A DNA stretch of 62,468 nt from Clostridia bacterium (GTDB lineage Bacteria; Bacillota; Clostridia; Christensenellales; Borkfalkiaceae), in assembly GCA_017887095.1 (NCBI GenBank), contig JAGHIT010000048.1, positions 73,253 to 135,720 on the forward strand, written 5' to 3'. Positions within the stretch are counted from its first letter, which is position 1; each line of letters starts with the position of its first letter. Below the pieces are notes generated by a model. It saw nothing but the letters and a program-made list of their open reading frames with translations. It was not told the DNA's origin and did not search any database. The translations under genes were made by a program, and so were the position numbers. Below, in pieces: positions 9,447 through 18,030 of this stretch.

Positions 9447-10304
9447 TCAGTCACCTTTTACGAACATCGTACCCTGCCCCTCGTTGGAGAGAAGCTCGAG
9501 CAATATGGAATGTTTGACTCTGCCGTCCGTGATGAAAACGCGGTTCACGCCGTTGCGGATGGCGTCTCGGCAGCAATGGATCTTGGGAATCATGCCACCG
9601 GAAATGACACCTTCCTTCACAAGCGACGGAATATCCGAGACATACACCTTTTTAATGAGGCTGCTTTCATCGTCCTTCTGACTCAGAAGCCCGCGCACAT
9701 CCGTCATAAGAATGAGGCTCTCCGCCTTCAGCGCGCCCGCAATGGCAGAAGCCGCCGTATCGGCGTTGACGTTGTAAATATTGCCTGCGTCGTCAAATCC
9801 GACGGAGGAAATAACGGGAAGATATCCGGATTCCAGGCAACTCAGAATAATATGGGTATCGACCTTATCGATCTTGCCGACAAAGCCGAGCGCCTCGCTT
9901 TCCTTGCTGCAAAGAAGCATCCTGCCGTCGATGCCGGAAAGCCCGACTGCCCGCGCGCCCAGTGCGCCGAGCATATGAACAAGTCCTTTATTGACTTTTC
10001 CCGCAAGTACCATGCGCACGACTTCCGCCGTCTCTTCATCGGTATAACGGAGACCGCCCACAAAACGGGATTCGATTCCCATGCGCTTTAGGGTCTGGGA
10101 GATCTCCGGACCGCCGCCGTGTACCAGAACAACTTTGATGCCGACGAACTGCAAAAGGGTCATGTCACGCATGACCAGCTTTTTTAGCGTCTCGTCCGTC
10201 ATGGCGTTGCCGCCGTATTTGACAACGAGGATCTTATTCTGATACTTCTCGATGTAGGGCATCGCCTCAAGAAGGATCTCTGCCTGTGCTTCCTTTTGCG
10301 TCAC
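9447..10304 (-). CDS. argB: Acetylglutamate kinase
   Basis: A 285-aa amino acid kinase that phosphorylates N-acetylglutamate. It shows the Gly-rich KYGGNAM, LVHGGGPEI and the conserved VNADTAASAIAGALKAE. An N-terminal helical extension (about 25 residues, MTQKEAQAEILLEAMPYIEKY) precedes the first strand. In characterised enzymes this extension forms the hexamer and binds arginine, so feedback inhibition by arginine is likely; that part is inference. The start overlaps the argJ stop by 4 bases, and a 37-base gap separates it from argD. Confidence 0.95.
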   Translation of the reverse strand: MTQKEAQAEILLEAMPYIEKYQNKILVVKYGGNAMTDETLKKLVMRDMTLLQFVGIKVVLVHGGGPEISQTLKRMGIESRFVGGLRYTDEETAEVVRMVLAGKVNKGLVHMLGALGARAVGLSGIDGRMLLCSKESEALGFVGKIDKVDTHIILSCLESGYLPVISSVGFDDAGNIYNVNADTAASAIAGALKAESLILMTDVRGLLSQKDDESSLIKKVYVSDIPSLVKEGVISGGMIPKIHCCRDAIRNGVNRVFITDGRVKHSILLELLSNEGQGTMFVKGD

Positions 10305-11515
10305 GTTCTGTAATCTCCGTTGATCTTCACATAGTCATAGGTGAGGTCGCAGCCCCAGGCCGTCGCCTCACAATCGCCGTCCTTGCAGTCCACCGCAATG
10401 ACGATCTCCTTTTCCGAGAGTACCTTTTTTGCCTCTTCTTCGGAAAAGGGCACGCCCCTTCCGTTTTCGCAGACAAGAATACTGCCCGCAACAGACGTGA
10501 ACACGACCTCGATCTTGTCCACATCGAGATCCGCCCCTGCGTAGCCGAGTGCACACAGCACCCTTCCCCAGTTGGCGTCCGCGCCGAACATCGCCGCCTT
10601 GACGAGGTTGGAGTTGATGACCGACTTGGCAGCCAGCCTTGCGTCCCGCTTGGTCTTTGCGCCCTTGACGCGGCACTCGATGAGTTTGGTCGCCCCCTCG
10701 CCGTCGGAAGCAAGCTTTCTGCACATTGCCGTCGTCACGGCGTGCAATACCGCGCAGAAGGTCTTATAGTCCTCATTCTCCTCGGTGATCGCGGCGTTTC
10801 CCGCCAGCCCGCTCGCAAGAATCGCGAGCGTATCGTTGGTGGAGGTATCGCGGTCGACGGAGAGCATGTTGAGCGAATCGCAAACGTCCGCAGAGATTGC
10901 CTTTTGCAGCATGGCGGGGCTGATCGCCGCATCCGTCGTGATGAACATGAGCATGGTCGCCATGTTGGGACAGATCATGCCGACGCCCTTGCAGATCGCG
11001 CCCATTCTGCACGTCACGCCGTCCAGCTCAAAGGAGAACGCGATCTCCTTTCTGACGGTGTCCGTCGTCATGATCGCTTCTGCCGCCGCGCCGCTGTTGT
11101 CGCCAAGCCCCTTTGTAAGCTCCTCCATGCCGCCCGCGATGGGATCGATGGAGAGCGTCTGACCGATGACGCCCGTGCTCGCCACGATGACGTCGCCCGC
11201 CGCAATACCCGTGTGCTGTTCGACGAGCGCGCACATTGCCTCGGCGATCTCCACGCCGTTCGCGTTACAGGTATTGGCGTTACCGCTGTTGACAATGACC
11301 GCCTGCGCATAGCCGTCCGCGACGTTCTTCTGCGTCACGAGGATGGGCGCACCCTTGACGAGGTTGGTCGTGTACACGCACGCCGCCGCGCAACGCACGT
11401 CCGAGACGATGAGCGCCAAATCCTTCTTTCCTTTGTTTTTGCGGATCCCGCAATGTACGCCGTTGGCGCGGAATCCTTTGGGCGCGCATACGCCGCCCGA
11501 AATCTGCTGTACCAT
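10301..11515 (-). CDS. argJ: Glutamate N-acetyltransferase / ornithine acetyltransferase ArgJ
   Basis: 404 aa from the ATG at 11515 (MVQQISGGVCAPKGFRANG), which fits ArgJ N-termini; the longer ORF-track start would overlap argC and is not needed. ArgJ moves the acetyl group from acetylornithine to glutamate, making the pathway cyclic. The self-cleavage site that creates the two chains is visible as NMATMLMFITTD (nucleophile Thr), with VKGAPILVTQKN and STGVIGQ as other family motifs. Whether it also uses acetyl-CoA (bifunctional) cannot be told from sequence. No argA is needed if it does. Confidence 0.94.
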   Translation of the reverse strand: MVQQISGGVCAPKGFRANGVHCGIRKNKGKKDLALIVSDVRCAAACVYTTNLVKGAPILVTQKNVADGYAQAVIVNSGNANTCNANGVEIAEAMCALVEQHTGIAAGDVIVASTGVIGQTLSIDPIAGGMEELTKGLGDNSGAAAEAIMTTDTVRKEIAFSFELDGVTCRMGAICKGVGMICPNMATMLMFITTDAAISPAMLQKAISADVCDSLNMLSVDRDTSTNDTLAILASGLAGNAAITEENEDYKTFCAVLHAVTTAMCRKLASDGEGATKLIECRVKGAKTKRDARLAAKSVINSNLVKAAMFGADANWGRVLCALGYAGADLDVDKIEVVFTSVAGSILVCENGRGVPFSEEEAKKVLSEKEIVIAVDCKDGDCEATAWGCDLTYDYVKINGDYRT

Positions 11516-11540
11516 ATATCTCACTATCCTTACGATTATA

Positions 11541-12464
11541 TCACAAAGAAAGGCATTCGTCAAGCCCAAGCGCAAGATTCATGTTCTGAATCGCTGCCCC
11601 CGAGGCGCCTTTTCCCAAATTATCAAAGCGCGCCGTCAACAAAATCTGCCGTTCGTTGCCGTTGACGAGCAGTTCCATGCGATTGGTGCCGTTCAAAAGA
11701 TTTGCCGAGACGTACCCGCTCGGCTCCTCGCCCACCGTCACGAAATGTGCGCCCGCATAGTGCGCGCGAAGGAGTTCTGTTACGTCCGTGACGCTCACCT
11801 TTTGGGCGAGCATGTCGACAAAGAGCGGGACGTTGACCGTCATGCCGCAGTAATAGTCGCACACATAGGGATTGAAGACTGGCGTCCGCGTCAGACCGCA
11901 CACCGCCTGCATCTCGGGCAGGTGCTTGTGCGCGAGCGTGAGCGCATACAGGCGGGGCGTATCGTAGTTGGCGGGACGGTCTTCTGCCTCGTACTCCGCG
12001 ATCCCCTTCTTGCCCGCCCCCGAATAGCCGCTGACGGCATGGCAGACGAGCGGATAGTCCTTTGGAAGAACGCCAGCCGCGACGAGCGGATAGACGAGCG
12101 CGAGAAATCCCGAGGCATAGCAGCCAGGATTTGCGATGCGCTTGCCGTTCACGATCGCCGCGCGGTGCCCTGCGGAGAGTTCGGGAAAGCCGTATGCCCA
12201 GCCGGGCGAGGTGCGGTGCGCCGTTGAAGCGTCAATGACGACCGTATTCTCGTTTTCGACCAGCCCGACCGCCTCGCGCGCCGCGTCGTCAGGCAAGCAC
12301 AAAAACACGGCATCCGCTCCGTTGATGGCGTCCCTGCGCGCCGCGACATCCTTGCGCAGCTGCTCGGGCAGCGCGATGAGAGAGATGTCCTCCCGTTTTC
12401 CCAGCATTTCACGAATGCGGAGACCGGTGGTCCCCGCACTTCCGTCAATAAATACTTTGATCAT
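11541..12464 (-). CDS. argC: N-acetyl-gamma-glutamyl-phosphate reductase, type 2
   Basis: A 307-aa NADPH-dependent reductase of the shorter type 2 class. The N-terminal nucleotide-binding motif is FIDGSAGTTGLRIREM. The catalytic cysteine is in ANPGCYASGFLAL, and the pocket sequence GYSGAGKKG follows. The N-terminal region LLCLPDD-like (FLCLPDDAAREAV) is typical for type 2. It sits 3 bases after argG and 25 bases before argJ, so it is in the same transcript. Confidence 0.94.
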   Translation of the reverse strand: MIKVFIDGSAGTTGLRIREMLGKREDISLIALPEQLRKDVAARRDAINGADAVFLCLPDDAAREAVGLVENENTVVIDASTAHRTSPGWAYGFPELSAGHRAAIVNGKRIANPGCYASGFLALVYPLVAAGVLPKDYPLVCHAVSGYSGAGKKGIAEYEAEDRPANYDTPRLYALTLAHKHLPEMQAVCGLTRTPVFNPYVCDYYCGMTVNVPLFVDMLAQKVSVTDVTELLRAHYAGAHFVTVGEEPSGYVSANLLNGTNRMELLVNGNERQILLTARFDNLGKGASGAAIQNMNLALGLDECLSL

Positions 12465-12467
12465 GTT

Positions 12468-13697
12468 TTACTTGAGTTTCTTTGCGTCCAGCATCGCCTT
12501 GACCTTGAGGGGAAGCCCGAACAGGTTGATGAAGCCCTCCGCGTCCTTCTGCGAGTACGCGCCGCCGTCGTCCGAGAAGGTCGCGATGTCCTCGCTGTAG
12601 AGGGAGTTGGGTGAGGTGATGCCCGCGCTCGTGACATTGCCCTTGTAGATGCGCAGCTTGACATCGCCCGTGACCGTCTCCTGCGTTTTGGTCACAAACG
12701 CGGAGAGCGCCTCGCGAAGGGGCGTGAACCACTGCCCGTCATACACCATTTCGCCGAACTTGATCGCGATCATCTGCTTGTAGTGCATTGTCGCCTTGTC
12801 GAGCGTGATCGTCTCCAGCAGCCTGTGTGCCTCATAGAGAATGGTGCCGCCGGGCGTCTCGTACACACCGCGCGACTTCATGCCGACGAGGCGGTTTTCA
12901 ACGAGGTCCGCCAGCCCGACGCCGTTTTCGCCGCCGATCTTGTTGAGCGTCTCGACGATCTCGACCGCGCCCATTTCCCTGCCGTCGATCGCGGTGGGAA
13001 CGCCCTTTTCAAAATGGATGCTCACATAGGTGGGCTTGTCGGGCGCCTGCATGGGAGAAACGCCCATTTCCAGGAAACCCTCTTTTTCATACTGCGGCTC
13101 GTTGGCGGGATCCTCCAGATCCAGCCCCTCGTGCGAGAGGTGCCAAAGGTTCTTGTCCTTGGAATAGTTGGTCTCACGGTTGATCTTGAGAGGAATGTTG
13201 TGCGCCTCAGCGTATTCGATCTCTTCTTCGCGGCTCTTGATGTTCCAGATCCTCCAGGGCGCGATGATGGTCATTTCGGGCGCGAACGCCTTGATGGTCA
13301 GCTCGAAGCGCACCTGATCATTGCCCTTTCCGGTACAGCCGTGGCAGATGGCATCCGCCCCCTCTTTCTTCGCGATATCCACGATCGCCTTTGCGATGAC
13401 GGGGCGCGCGAACGACGTGCCGAGCAGATATTTATCCTCATAGACGGCACCCGCCTGCATGGTCGGGAAGATATAGTCCTCAACGAACTCCTTCTTCAAA
13501 TCAAGCACATACAGCTTGGATGCGCCCGTCTTTTTTGCCTTCTCCTCCAAACCGTCCAGCTCGGTTCCCTGCCCGACATCACCCGACACCGCGATCACTT
13601 CGCAGTTGTCGTAGTTCTCTTTCAGCCACGGGATGATGATGGACGTATCCAGTCCGCCCGAATATGCAAGAACGACTTTTTTGATCTTCTTTTCCAT
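12468..13697 (-). CDS. argG: Argininosuccinate synthase
   Basis: A 409-aa N-type ATP pyrophosphatase that joins citrulline and aspartate. The P-loop-like [16 protein letters not shown] is at residues 9-24, [15 protein letters not shown] near 120, and the family's SPMQAPD-type region follows. It is the first gene of the operon, with a strong promoter (TTGACT/TATAAT) about 40 bases before its ATG and GAGAGG as ribosome binding site. No argH (argininosuccinate lyase) follows; the last arginine step must be encoded elsewhere. Confidence 0.96.
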   Translation of the reverse strand: MEKKIKKVVLAYSGGLDTSIIIPWLKENYDNCEVIAVSGDVGQGTELDGLEEKAKKTGASKLYVLDLKKEFVEDYIFPTMQAGAVYEDKYLLGTSFARPVIAKAIVDIAKKEGADAICHGCTGKGNDQVRFELTIKAFAPEMTIIAPWRIWNIKSREEEIEYAEAHNIPLKINRETNYSKDKNLWHLSHEGLDLEDPANEPQYEKEGFLEMGVSPMQAPDKPTYVSIHFEKGVPTAIDGREMGAVEIVETLNKIGGENGVGLADLVENRLVGMKSRGVYETPGGTILYEAHRLLETITLDKATMHYKQMIAIKFGEMVYDGQWFTPLREALSAFVTKTQETVTGDVKLRIYKGNVTSAGITSPNSLYSEDIATFSDDGGAYSQKDAEGFINLFGLPLKVKAMLDAKKLK

Positions 13698-13730
13698 GTT
13701 GAATTCCTCTCTCGGATTTTTTCATACGAC

Positions 13731-13759
13731 ATTATACAAACGACGGGAATGCAAGTCAA
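13731..13759 (-). promoter_or_regulatory. Sigma-A promoter of the argG-thiI operon
   Basis: On the minus strand TTGACT (13754-13759), a 17-base spacer, and TATAAT (13731-13736), ending about 34 bases before the argG ATG. This is a near-consensus housekeeping promoter and probably drives the whole eleven-gene run. Confidence 0.85.
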
Positions 13760-13817
13760 GCATTTGCACCCCCGTTCTTGAAATAATTTGATTAAATTTT
13801 GCATATTTATTCTATAA

Positions 13818-13846
13818 TATGAATATATTCATTGAATATTCATTGA
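13818..13846 (-). promoter_or_regulatory. Candidate overlapping ARG boxes (ArgR sites)
   Basis: Two overlapping A+T-rich palindromes, TATGAATATATTCATT and TTGAATATTCATTG, resemble the ArgR/AhrC box (TNTGAATWWWWATTCANW). They sit about 60 bases upstream of the argG -35. Position and sequence fit arginine repression of the operon; binding is inferred, and the sites lie in generally A+T-rich intergenic DNA. Confidence 0.5.
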
Positions 13847-13856
13847 TTTTTGTATA

Positions 13857-14327
13857 TTAATCATCTTTATGCACATCATCTATTGCCGGATAGAAGGCTC
13901 GAAGATCCTCCTTGGAAAATGCCGTTTCGTATCGCTTGGTAAACGGAACATGCGTGTAAAAGATAAAAGAATCCTGAGAGTCATGCGTCCGGAAGGTTGC
14001 GACATATTTTCCGTTCTTTGCCTTGAGCCCGACACATCCGCCGTTCACGTCATATGAAAAAGTCTTACGCTTGGTCGTAAGATGAACGACCTGATCGTTG
14101 ATCTCCAATTTTATGACTGTACCCATTGAAACATACATCGCATAATAGCCGTATATAACGAGGTATACAATGATCACCGCAGGGAGAATAAACCAAAATG
14201 CCGCATATCCCAAAAACGCAAAGACGGCGCACACCATCATCACAGGAAAGGCAAAACAACTGAAAATCACAAACGCTTTCTTAACGAGCTTCACATATTT
14301 TTCAAGAAGAGGCGGTTTTCGTATCAT
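13857..14327 (-). CDS. Two-TM membrane protein of unknown function (YcxB-like)
   Basis: A 156-aa protein with two hydrophobic helices (about residues 16-36 and 41-62) and a C-terminal beta-rich domain containing VIKLEINDQVVHLTTKRKTFSYDV, an arrangement seen in YcxB-like proteins. It has the same layout as the 199-aa protein at 1610-2209, the two bracketing the arginine operon. It is encoded upstream of the argG promoter on the same strand, after a 50-base gap from the thioesterase gene. Function unknown. Confidence 0.65.
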   Translation of the reverse strand: MIRKPPLLEKYVKLVKKAFVIFSCFAFPVMMVCAVFAFLGYAAFWFILPAVIIVYLVIYGYYAMYVSMGTVIKLEINDQVVHLTTKRKTFSYDVNGGCVGLKAKNGKYVATFRTHDSQDSFIFYTHVPFTKRYETAFSKEDLRAFYPAIDDVHKDD

Positions 14328-14377
14328 AAAATCTCCTATACCCTATTTCAAACACCGCAGTCAGGCGGACACGACCT

Positions 14378-15109
14378 TCATGCGAACCAGACGCGGAACT
14401 GTGTGAGCGTCTCTCCGTTGCAGCGCACTTCGCAGACTGCGCCGTCCTGCACATCTTCGCGCACGAGAGAAAGCTCGCATCCGGGCTTTGCCTGTTTGCC
14501 GTAGGTGATCTGAAACGCCCTGATCTGCCGCGCACGCAGTTCGTCCATCGTAAAGCAATCAAAAAAGAAGTCCGCATACTTAGTATTGTTTGCATGCAAA
14601 TAGTGATCGCAATGACTGACACCCAAACGCATACGATAGACCTCTCTCCCGTCCTTGACATGCGGAATCTTCCATGTCGGCGGCTGTACCGATTTTACGG
14701 CGCGGTACGGACAACTTACATGCGCCTCCCCCATTGCCTCAGGCGGAAGCAACGAGAAATTTTGCAGATCGACCAGACACCAGCGTGAAGCGATCGCAGC
14801 GACTTCCTCCTCTTCCACCAGCGCACGATAGTGGCGCTCAAAAAAGACATGACGAGGCGGAAGCGGCCATGTCTGCATTGTGATGCGCTCCCCCAGCATG
14901 ACGGGGCGCCTGAATTCGCAATAGCTGTTGACGATAATAAATCCGTAACCCTTGGGCTTTAAATCGGCGTAGCCGAAACCAAGCTCGTCCGCACTCGCCG
15001 TTGCGGATTCCTGTGCAAGATCAAGCAGCGCGGAAGGTTTCAGTTCATCCTTAAAATCAAAAAAAGAATAAGGCAAATAATAAGAAGTTGTATTGCAGTA
15101 ATCACTCAT
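14378..15109 (-). CDS. Acyl-ACP thioesterase (FatA/FatB-type, double hotdog)
   Basis: A 243-aa protein of the bacterial acyl-ACP thioesterase family, which releases fatty acids from acyl carrier protein. The N-terminal hotdog reads YLPYSFFDFKDELKPSALLDLAQESA; the second hotdog contains SHCDHYLHANNTKYADFFFD, where the Asn/His of the active site normally lie. Length and motif spacing match the family. Its -10 box lies only 8 bases before the ATG and no ribosome binding site is present, so the mRNA should be leaderless. Confidence 0.85.
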   Translation of the reverse strand: MSDYCNTTSYYLPYSFFDFKDELKPSALLDLAQESATASADELGFGYADLKPKGYGFIIVNSYCEFRRPVMLGERITMQTWPLPPRHVFFERHYRALVEEEEVAAIASRWCLVDLQNFSLLPPEAMGEAHVSCPYRAVKSVQPPTWKIPHVKDGREVYRMRLGVSHCDHYLHANNTKYADFFFDCFTMDELRARQIRAFQITYGKQAKPGCELSLVREDVQDGAVCEVRCNGETLTQFRVWFA

Positions 15110-15117
15110 ACATATTC

Positions 15118-15146
15118 AGTATATCACTCGCACGCAGGAAAGTCAA
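15118..15146 (-). promoter_or_regulatory. Promoter of a leaderless thioesterase transcript
   Basis: On the minus strand TTGACT (15141-15146), a 17-base spacer, and TATACT (15118-15123); the ATG follows 8 bases after the -10. The expected transcription start is within about 2 bases of the ATG. Confidence 0.8.
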
Positions 15147-15161
15147 ACGGATTTTTGCCGA

Positions 15162-15881
15162 TCAGGGCGCATCCCCCAAAGACATTGCAGCAAGATATGC
15201 AAGCGTCCCCGCACAAATGGTTTCAGCGAGCCGTTGGCGGTATTCCTGCGTCAGAAGAAGCGCTTCGTCCGCGGCATTCGTCAGAAACCCGCACTCCACG
15301 ATGACGGAGGGATAATCGCTGCAATTCAACACATAATAATCGCCTTTTAATGCCTCATTTTTTCGGACACATTCCGGCATGGAATTGAGCGCTGTCTGAA
15401 TGGAACAGGCAAGCGTATGAGAGGAATCGCTCGTCTCACGGAAAAAAACCTGCGCACCGCGCCGCGACGACACCGGAAAAGAATTCTGGTGCACGGAAAT
15501 GACGGCGGCCGGCTCGCTCTCCGCGATGATCTGCGCACGCTTTTGCATATCACGCTTTTTATAGCCTGCCGTCGCCGCGCCGTACAGTCCCGCTTCCGTC
15601 GGACGCGTCTGCACGACGAGAAAACCCGCTTCCTCAAACTCTGCCTGCAATAATCTGGAGATCGAAAGATTGATATCGCTCTCTTTTGTCTTTGTCTTCA
15701 CCCCGACCACGCCGCCGTCTATGCCGCCGTGCCCCGCATCAATGACGATCGTCAGCCGTATGCTGACCGCCGCCGTCTGCACAAGAGCATAGAGGCATAC
15801 CCCAACGGTTACGGCAATGGAAAGCAAGATCGCCGCCGCTCCGAACAAAACACGATGACGATAGAAAAAACTTCTCTTCAT
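15162..15881 (-). CDS. cwlD: N-acetylmuramoyl-L-alanine amidase, CwlD-like
   Basis: 239 aa with an N-terminal membrane anchor/signal segment (about residues 10-36) followed by an Amidase_3 domain. Zinc and catalytic motifs are TIVIDAGHGGIDGG, AVISVHQNSFP, and VIVECGFLTNAADEALL near the C-terminus. CwlD trims stem peptides from cortex peptidoglycan in spore formers; related enzymes also work in vegetative walls. The length matches CwlD (about 237). No sporulation-specific gene lies beside it, so the spore role is an inference. Confidence 0.82.
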   Translation of the reverse strand: MKRSFFYRHRVLFGAAAILLSIAVTVGVCLYALVQTAAVSIRLTIVIDAGHGGIDGGVVGVKTKTKESDINLSISRLLQAEFEEAGFLVVQTRPTEAGLYGAATAGYKKRDMQKRAQIIAESEPAAVISVHQNSFPVSSRRGAQVFFRETSDSSHTLACSIQTALNSMPECVRKNEALKGDYYVLNCSDYPSVIVECGFLTNAADEALLLTQEYRQRLAETICAGTLAYLAAMSLGDAP

Positions 15882-15928
15882 GCAGTTATTCTATGCGGAC
15901 GAGCCATATGAAATGCCCTAAAACATGC

Positions 15929-15958
15929 AAAAAGGACGGGAAGGTCCCCGTCCTTACG
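15929..15958 (-). terminator. Terminator of the ECF-coaX-hom operon
   Basis: On the minus strand the hairpin AAGGACGGG/CCCGTCCTT is followed by a T run, directly after the hom stop codon. Confidence 0.85.
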
Positions 15959-15961
15959 AAA

Positions 15962-17245
15962 TTAAGAGATGACGCGCAGAACCGTCTCAACATGTCCGAC
16001 GCCTTCCAGCGCATTGATCTTCGCAACGGCACTGCGGACTGCAAGTTCCCGCGTCTCGTGCGTGATGAGCACAAGCGGCACTCTTCCGTCTATGCCGATA
16101 GGCTTTTGGATCATTTCAACAATAGACACATTGTTCCTGCCGAAAATCGCTGCGATCTTGGCAAGAATCCCCGCCCTGTCCTCTACCATGATACGCAGAT
16201 AATATGCGCTTTTGAAATCGCTGATGAATTTAGTATCTTTATCGGCACCGGCTGTATTTTTGAAGGTGGAATATTTATTCTCACTGTGCGTCGCCGCGTA
16301 AATAATGTCGGAGACGATCGCACTGCCCGTCGGAAGCGCTCCCGCTCCTCTTCCATACAACATGACGTCACCCACCGAGTCGCCCGTGAGATAAACGGCA
16401 TTGAAACTGTCATTGACGGCGGCAAGCGGATGACCCTGACGGACGAACGTGGGATGCACACGCACTTCGATGCCTGCATCCGATTGCTTGCCGATGGCGA
16501 GCAGCTTCAGAACATACCCGAGCGCCTTTCCGTCCAGAATGTCATCCTTGGAGATCCCCGTGATCCCCTCACGGTAAATTTTGGAAAACGGGACTTTTGT
16601 GTGGAACGCGAGCGAAGAAAGAATAGACAGCTTATATGCTGCGTCAAATCCCTCCACATCCGCCGTAGGATCCGCCTCGGCATAACCAAGTCTTTGCGCC
16701 TCTTTCAGGCATTCTTCGTACGAGGACCCCTCGTTTGTCATCTTGGTGAGGATGTAGTTGGTCGTCCCGTTGATGATACCCATCATCGAGGAAATTTTAT
16801 TGCCCTGCACACCGTCCAGAAGGGTGCGGATGATCGGCACGCCGCCCACGCAGCTCGCTTCGAAATAAAGCCCGGCGTTCTGACGCTTCGCCGCGCGCTC
16901 CAGCTCATGAGAATATTTGCAGAACAGCTCCTTATTGGAAGTAACGACCGTTTTGCCCGCATTGAGCGCCGCAAGCACGAACTCACGAGCCGCGGCAATG
17001 CCGCCGATCACTTCGACAACGATATTGACGTCGGGATTGGAAACGATCTCCGCTATATTGGAAGCGATCTTCTCTTCCGGAACACCGAGAGAGAGCGCGC
17101 GTTCCCGATTCAGTTCGAGTACACTTTCAACTACAATATCCACTCCCTGGGTCTTCTGATAAAATTCCCTGTGCTCCGTAAGGATCCGGTAAGTACCGCC
17201 TCCCACCACACCGAGACCGAGAATCGCAACACCGACTTTTTTCAT
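15962..17245 (-). CDS. hom: Homoserine dehydrogenase with C-terminal ACT domain
   Basis: A 427-aa enzyme reducing aspartate semialdehyde to homoserine for threonine and methionine. The NAD(P) motif GLGVVGGGTYRIL is at residues 9-21; the catalytic region shows GIINGTTNYILTKM and EADPTADVEGFDAAYKL; the ACT domain starts near 350 (YYLRIMVEDRAGIL) and implies threonine feedback. It overlaps coaX by 4 bases, so it is translated from the same message. It shares the aspartate semialdehyde branch point with the asd-dapAB operon elsewhere in the window. Confidence 0.95.
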   Translation of the reverse strand: MKKVGVAILGLGVVGGGTYRILTEHREFYQKTQGVDIVVESVLELNRERALSLGVPEEKIASNIAEIVSNPDVNIVVEVIGGIAAAREFVLAALNAGKTVVTSNKELFCKYSHELERAAKRQNAGLYFEASCVGGVPIIRTLLDGVQGNKISSMMGIINGTTNYILTKMTNEGSSYEECLKEAQRLGYAEADPTADVEGFDAAYKLSILSSLAFHTKVPFSKIYREGITGISKDDILDGKALGYVLKLLAIGKQSDAGIEVRVHPTFVRQGHPLAAVNDSFNAVYLTGDSVGDVMLYGRGAGALPTGSAIVSDIIYAATHSENKYSTFKNTAGADKDTKFISDFKSAYYLRIMVEDRAGILAKIAAIFGRNNVSIVEMIQKPIGIDGRVPLVLITHETRELAVRSAVAKINALEGVGHVETVLRVIS

Positions 17246-18030
17246 ACGACTTCCTCCGAACTGTTCAGATCATACAAATATTTTAACCCGTCAAGCGTGA
17301 GCATCCTGTCTATGACATCGATACAATCTGTTTCTTTGGCAATCGTCTCGGAAAAACCGCCCGTTGCCACAGTCAGCACATCGCTTGTCTTCAGTTCTTT
17401 CTTGATCTTTTTAACGATATATTGCACAAGCCCCGCAAATCCAAACACAATTCCTGCCTGCATATTGGTGACAGTATTGGTTGCAATGATGCTCTTGGGC
17501 GCTTCGATCTCCACGCGCGGAAGTTTGGCAGTACCGGAGACCAAACTGTCCAGCGCTCCTTTAATCCCCGGCGCAATGACGCCGCCGATAAACTCCCCAT
17601 CCGATCCAAGAATATTAAACGTCGTAGCCGTCCCGAAATCAATGACGATCATCGGCTTGCCGCATCCGTACTTTCTGAGAGCGGAGACGTTATTGACGAT
17701 GCGATCCGCCCCCACTTCGTGCGCATTGTCCACGCGCATTCTCAGTCCCGTTTTCATACCGGGCGCGATCTGCTTCGGCACGATATTGAAATAGACCCGA
17801 AGCATGTGCTCAATGGTATAGTCGAGCGAAGGCACGACGGAAGAAAAAATCCCGCCCTTGATTTCCATTGCCGATATATGGTTCACAGACAGCATATCCG
17901 TGATTTGCGCACCATACTCATCGGATGTGCGCTTTAGATCGGTAGATACGCGGAAAGAAACCCTTAATTCGCTCCTGTCAAATACGGCATATTTGATGTT
18001 GGTGTTTCCGACGTCGATGCAAAGAATCAT
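17242..18030 (-). CDS. coaX: Type III pantothenate kinase
   Basis: A 262-aa CoaX of the ASKHA fold, performing the first step of coenzyme A synthesis. Motifs: LCIDVGNTNIKYAVF at the N-terminus, VGADRIVNNV near 100, VIDFGTATTFNIL near 120. It overlaps the ECF S-component gene by 4 bases upstream and hom by 4 bases downstream. Coupling to a small-molecule uptake subunit suggests uptake of pantothenate followed by phosphorylation. Confidence 0.95.
   Translation of the reverse strand: MILCIDVGNTNIKYAVFDRSELRVSFRVSTDLKRTSDEYGAQITDMLSVNHISAMEIKGGIFSSVVPSLDYTIEHMLRVYFNIVPKQIAPGMKTGLRMRVDNAHEVGADRIVNNVSALRKYGCGKPMIVIDFGTATTFNILGSDGEFIGGVIAPGIKGALDSLVSGTAKLPRVEIEAPKSIIATNTVTNMQAGIVFGFAGLVQYIVKKIKKELKTSDVLTVATGGFSETIAKETDCIDVIDRMLTLDGLKYLYDLNSSEEVV

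Noticed and set aside
15893-17794. 633-aa plus-strand ORF opposite hom and coaX
   Set aside because: Both opposite-strand genes are certain from motifs; the plus frame has no family signature.
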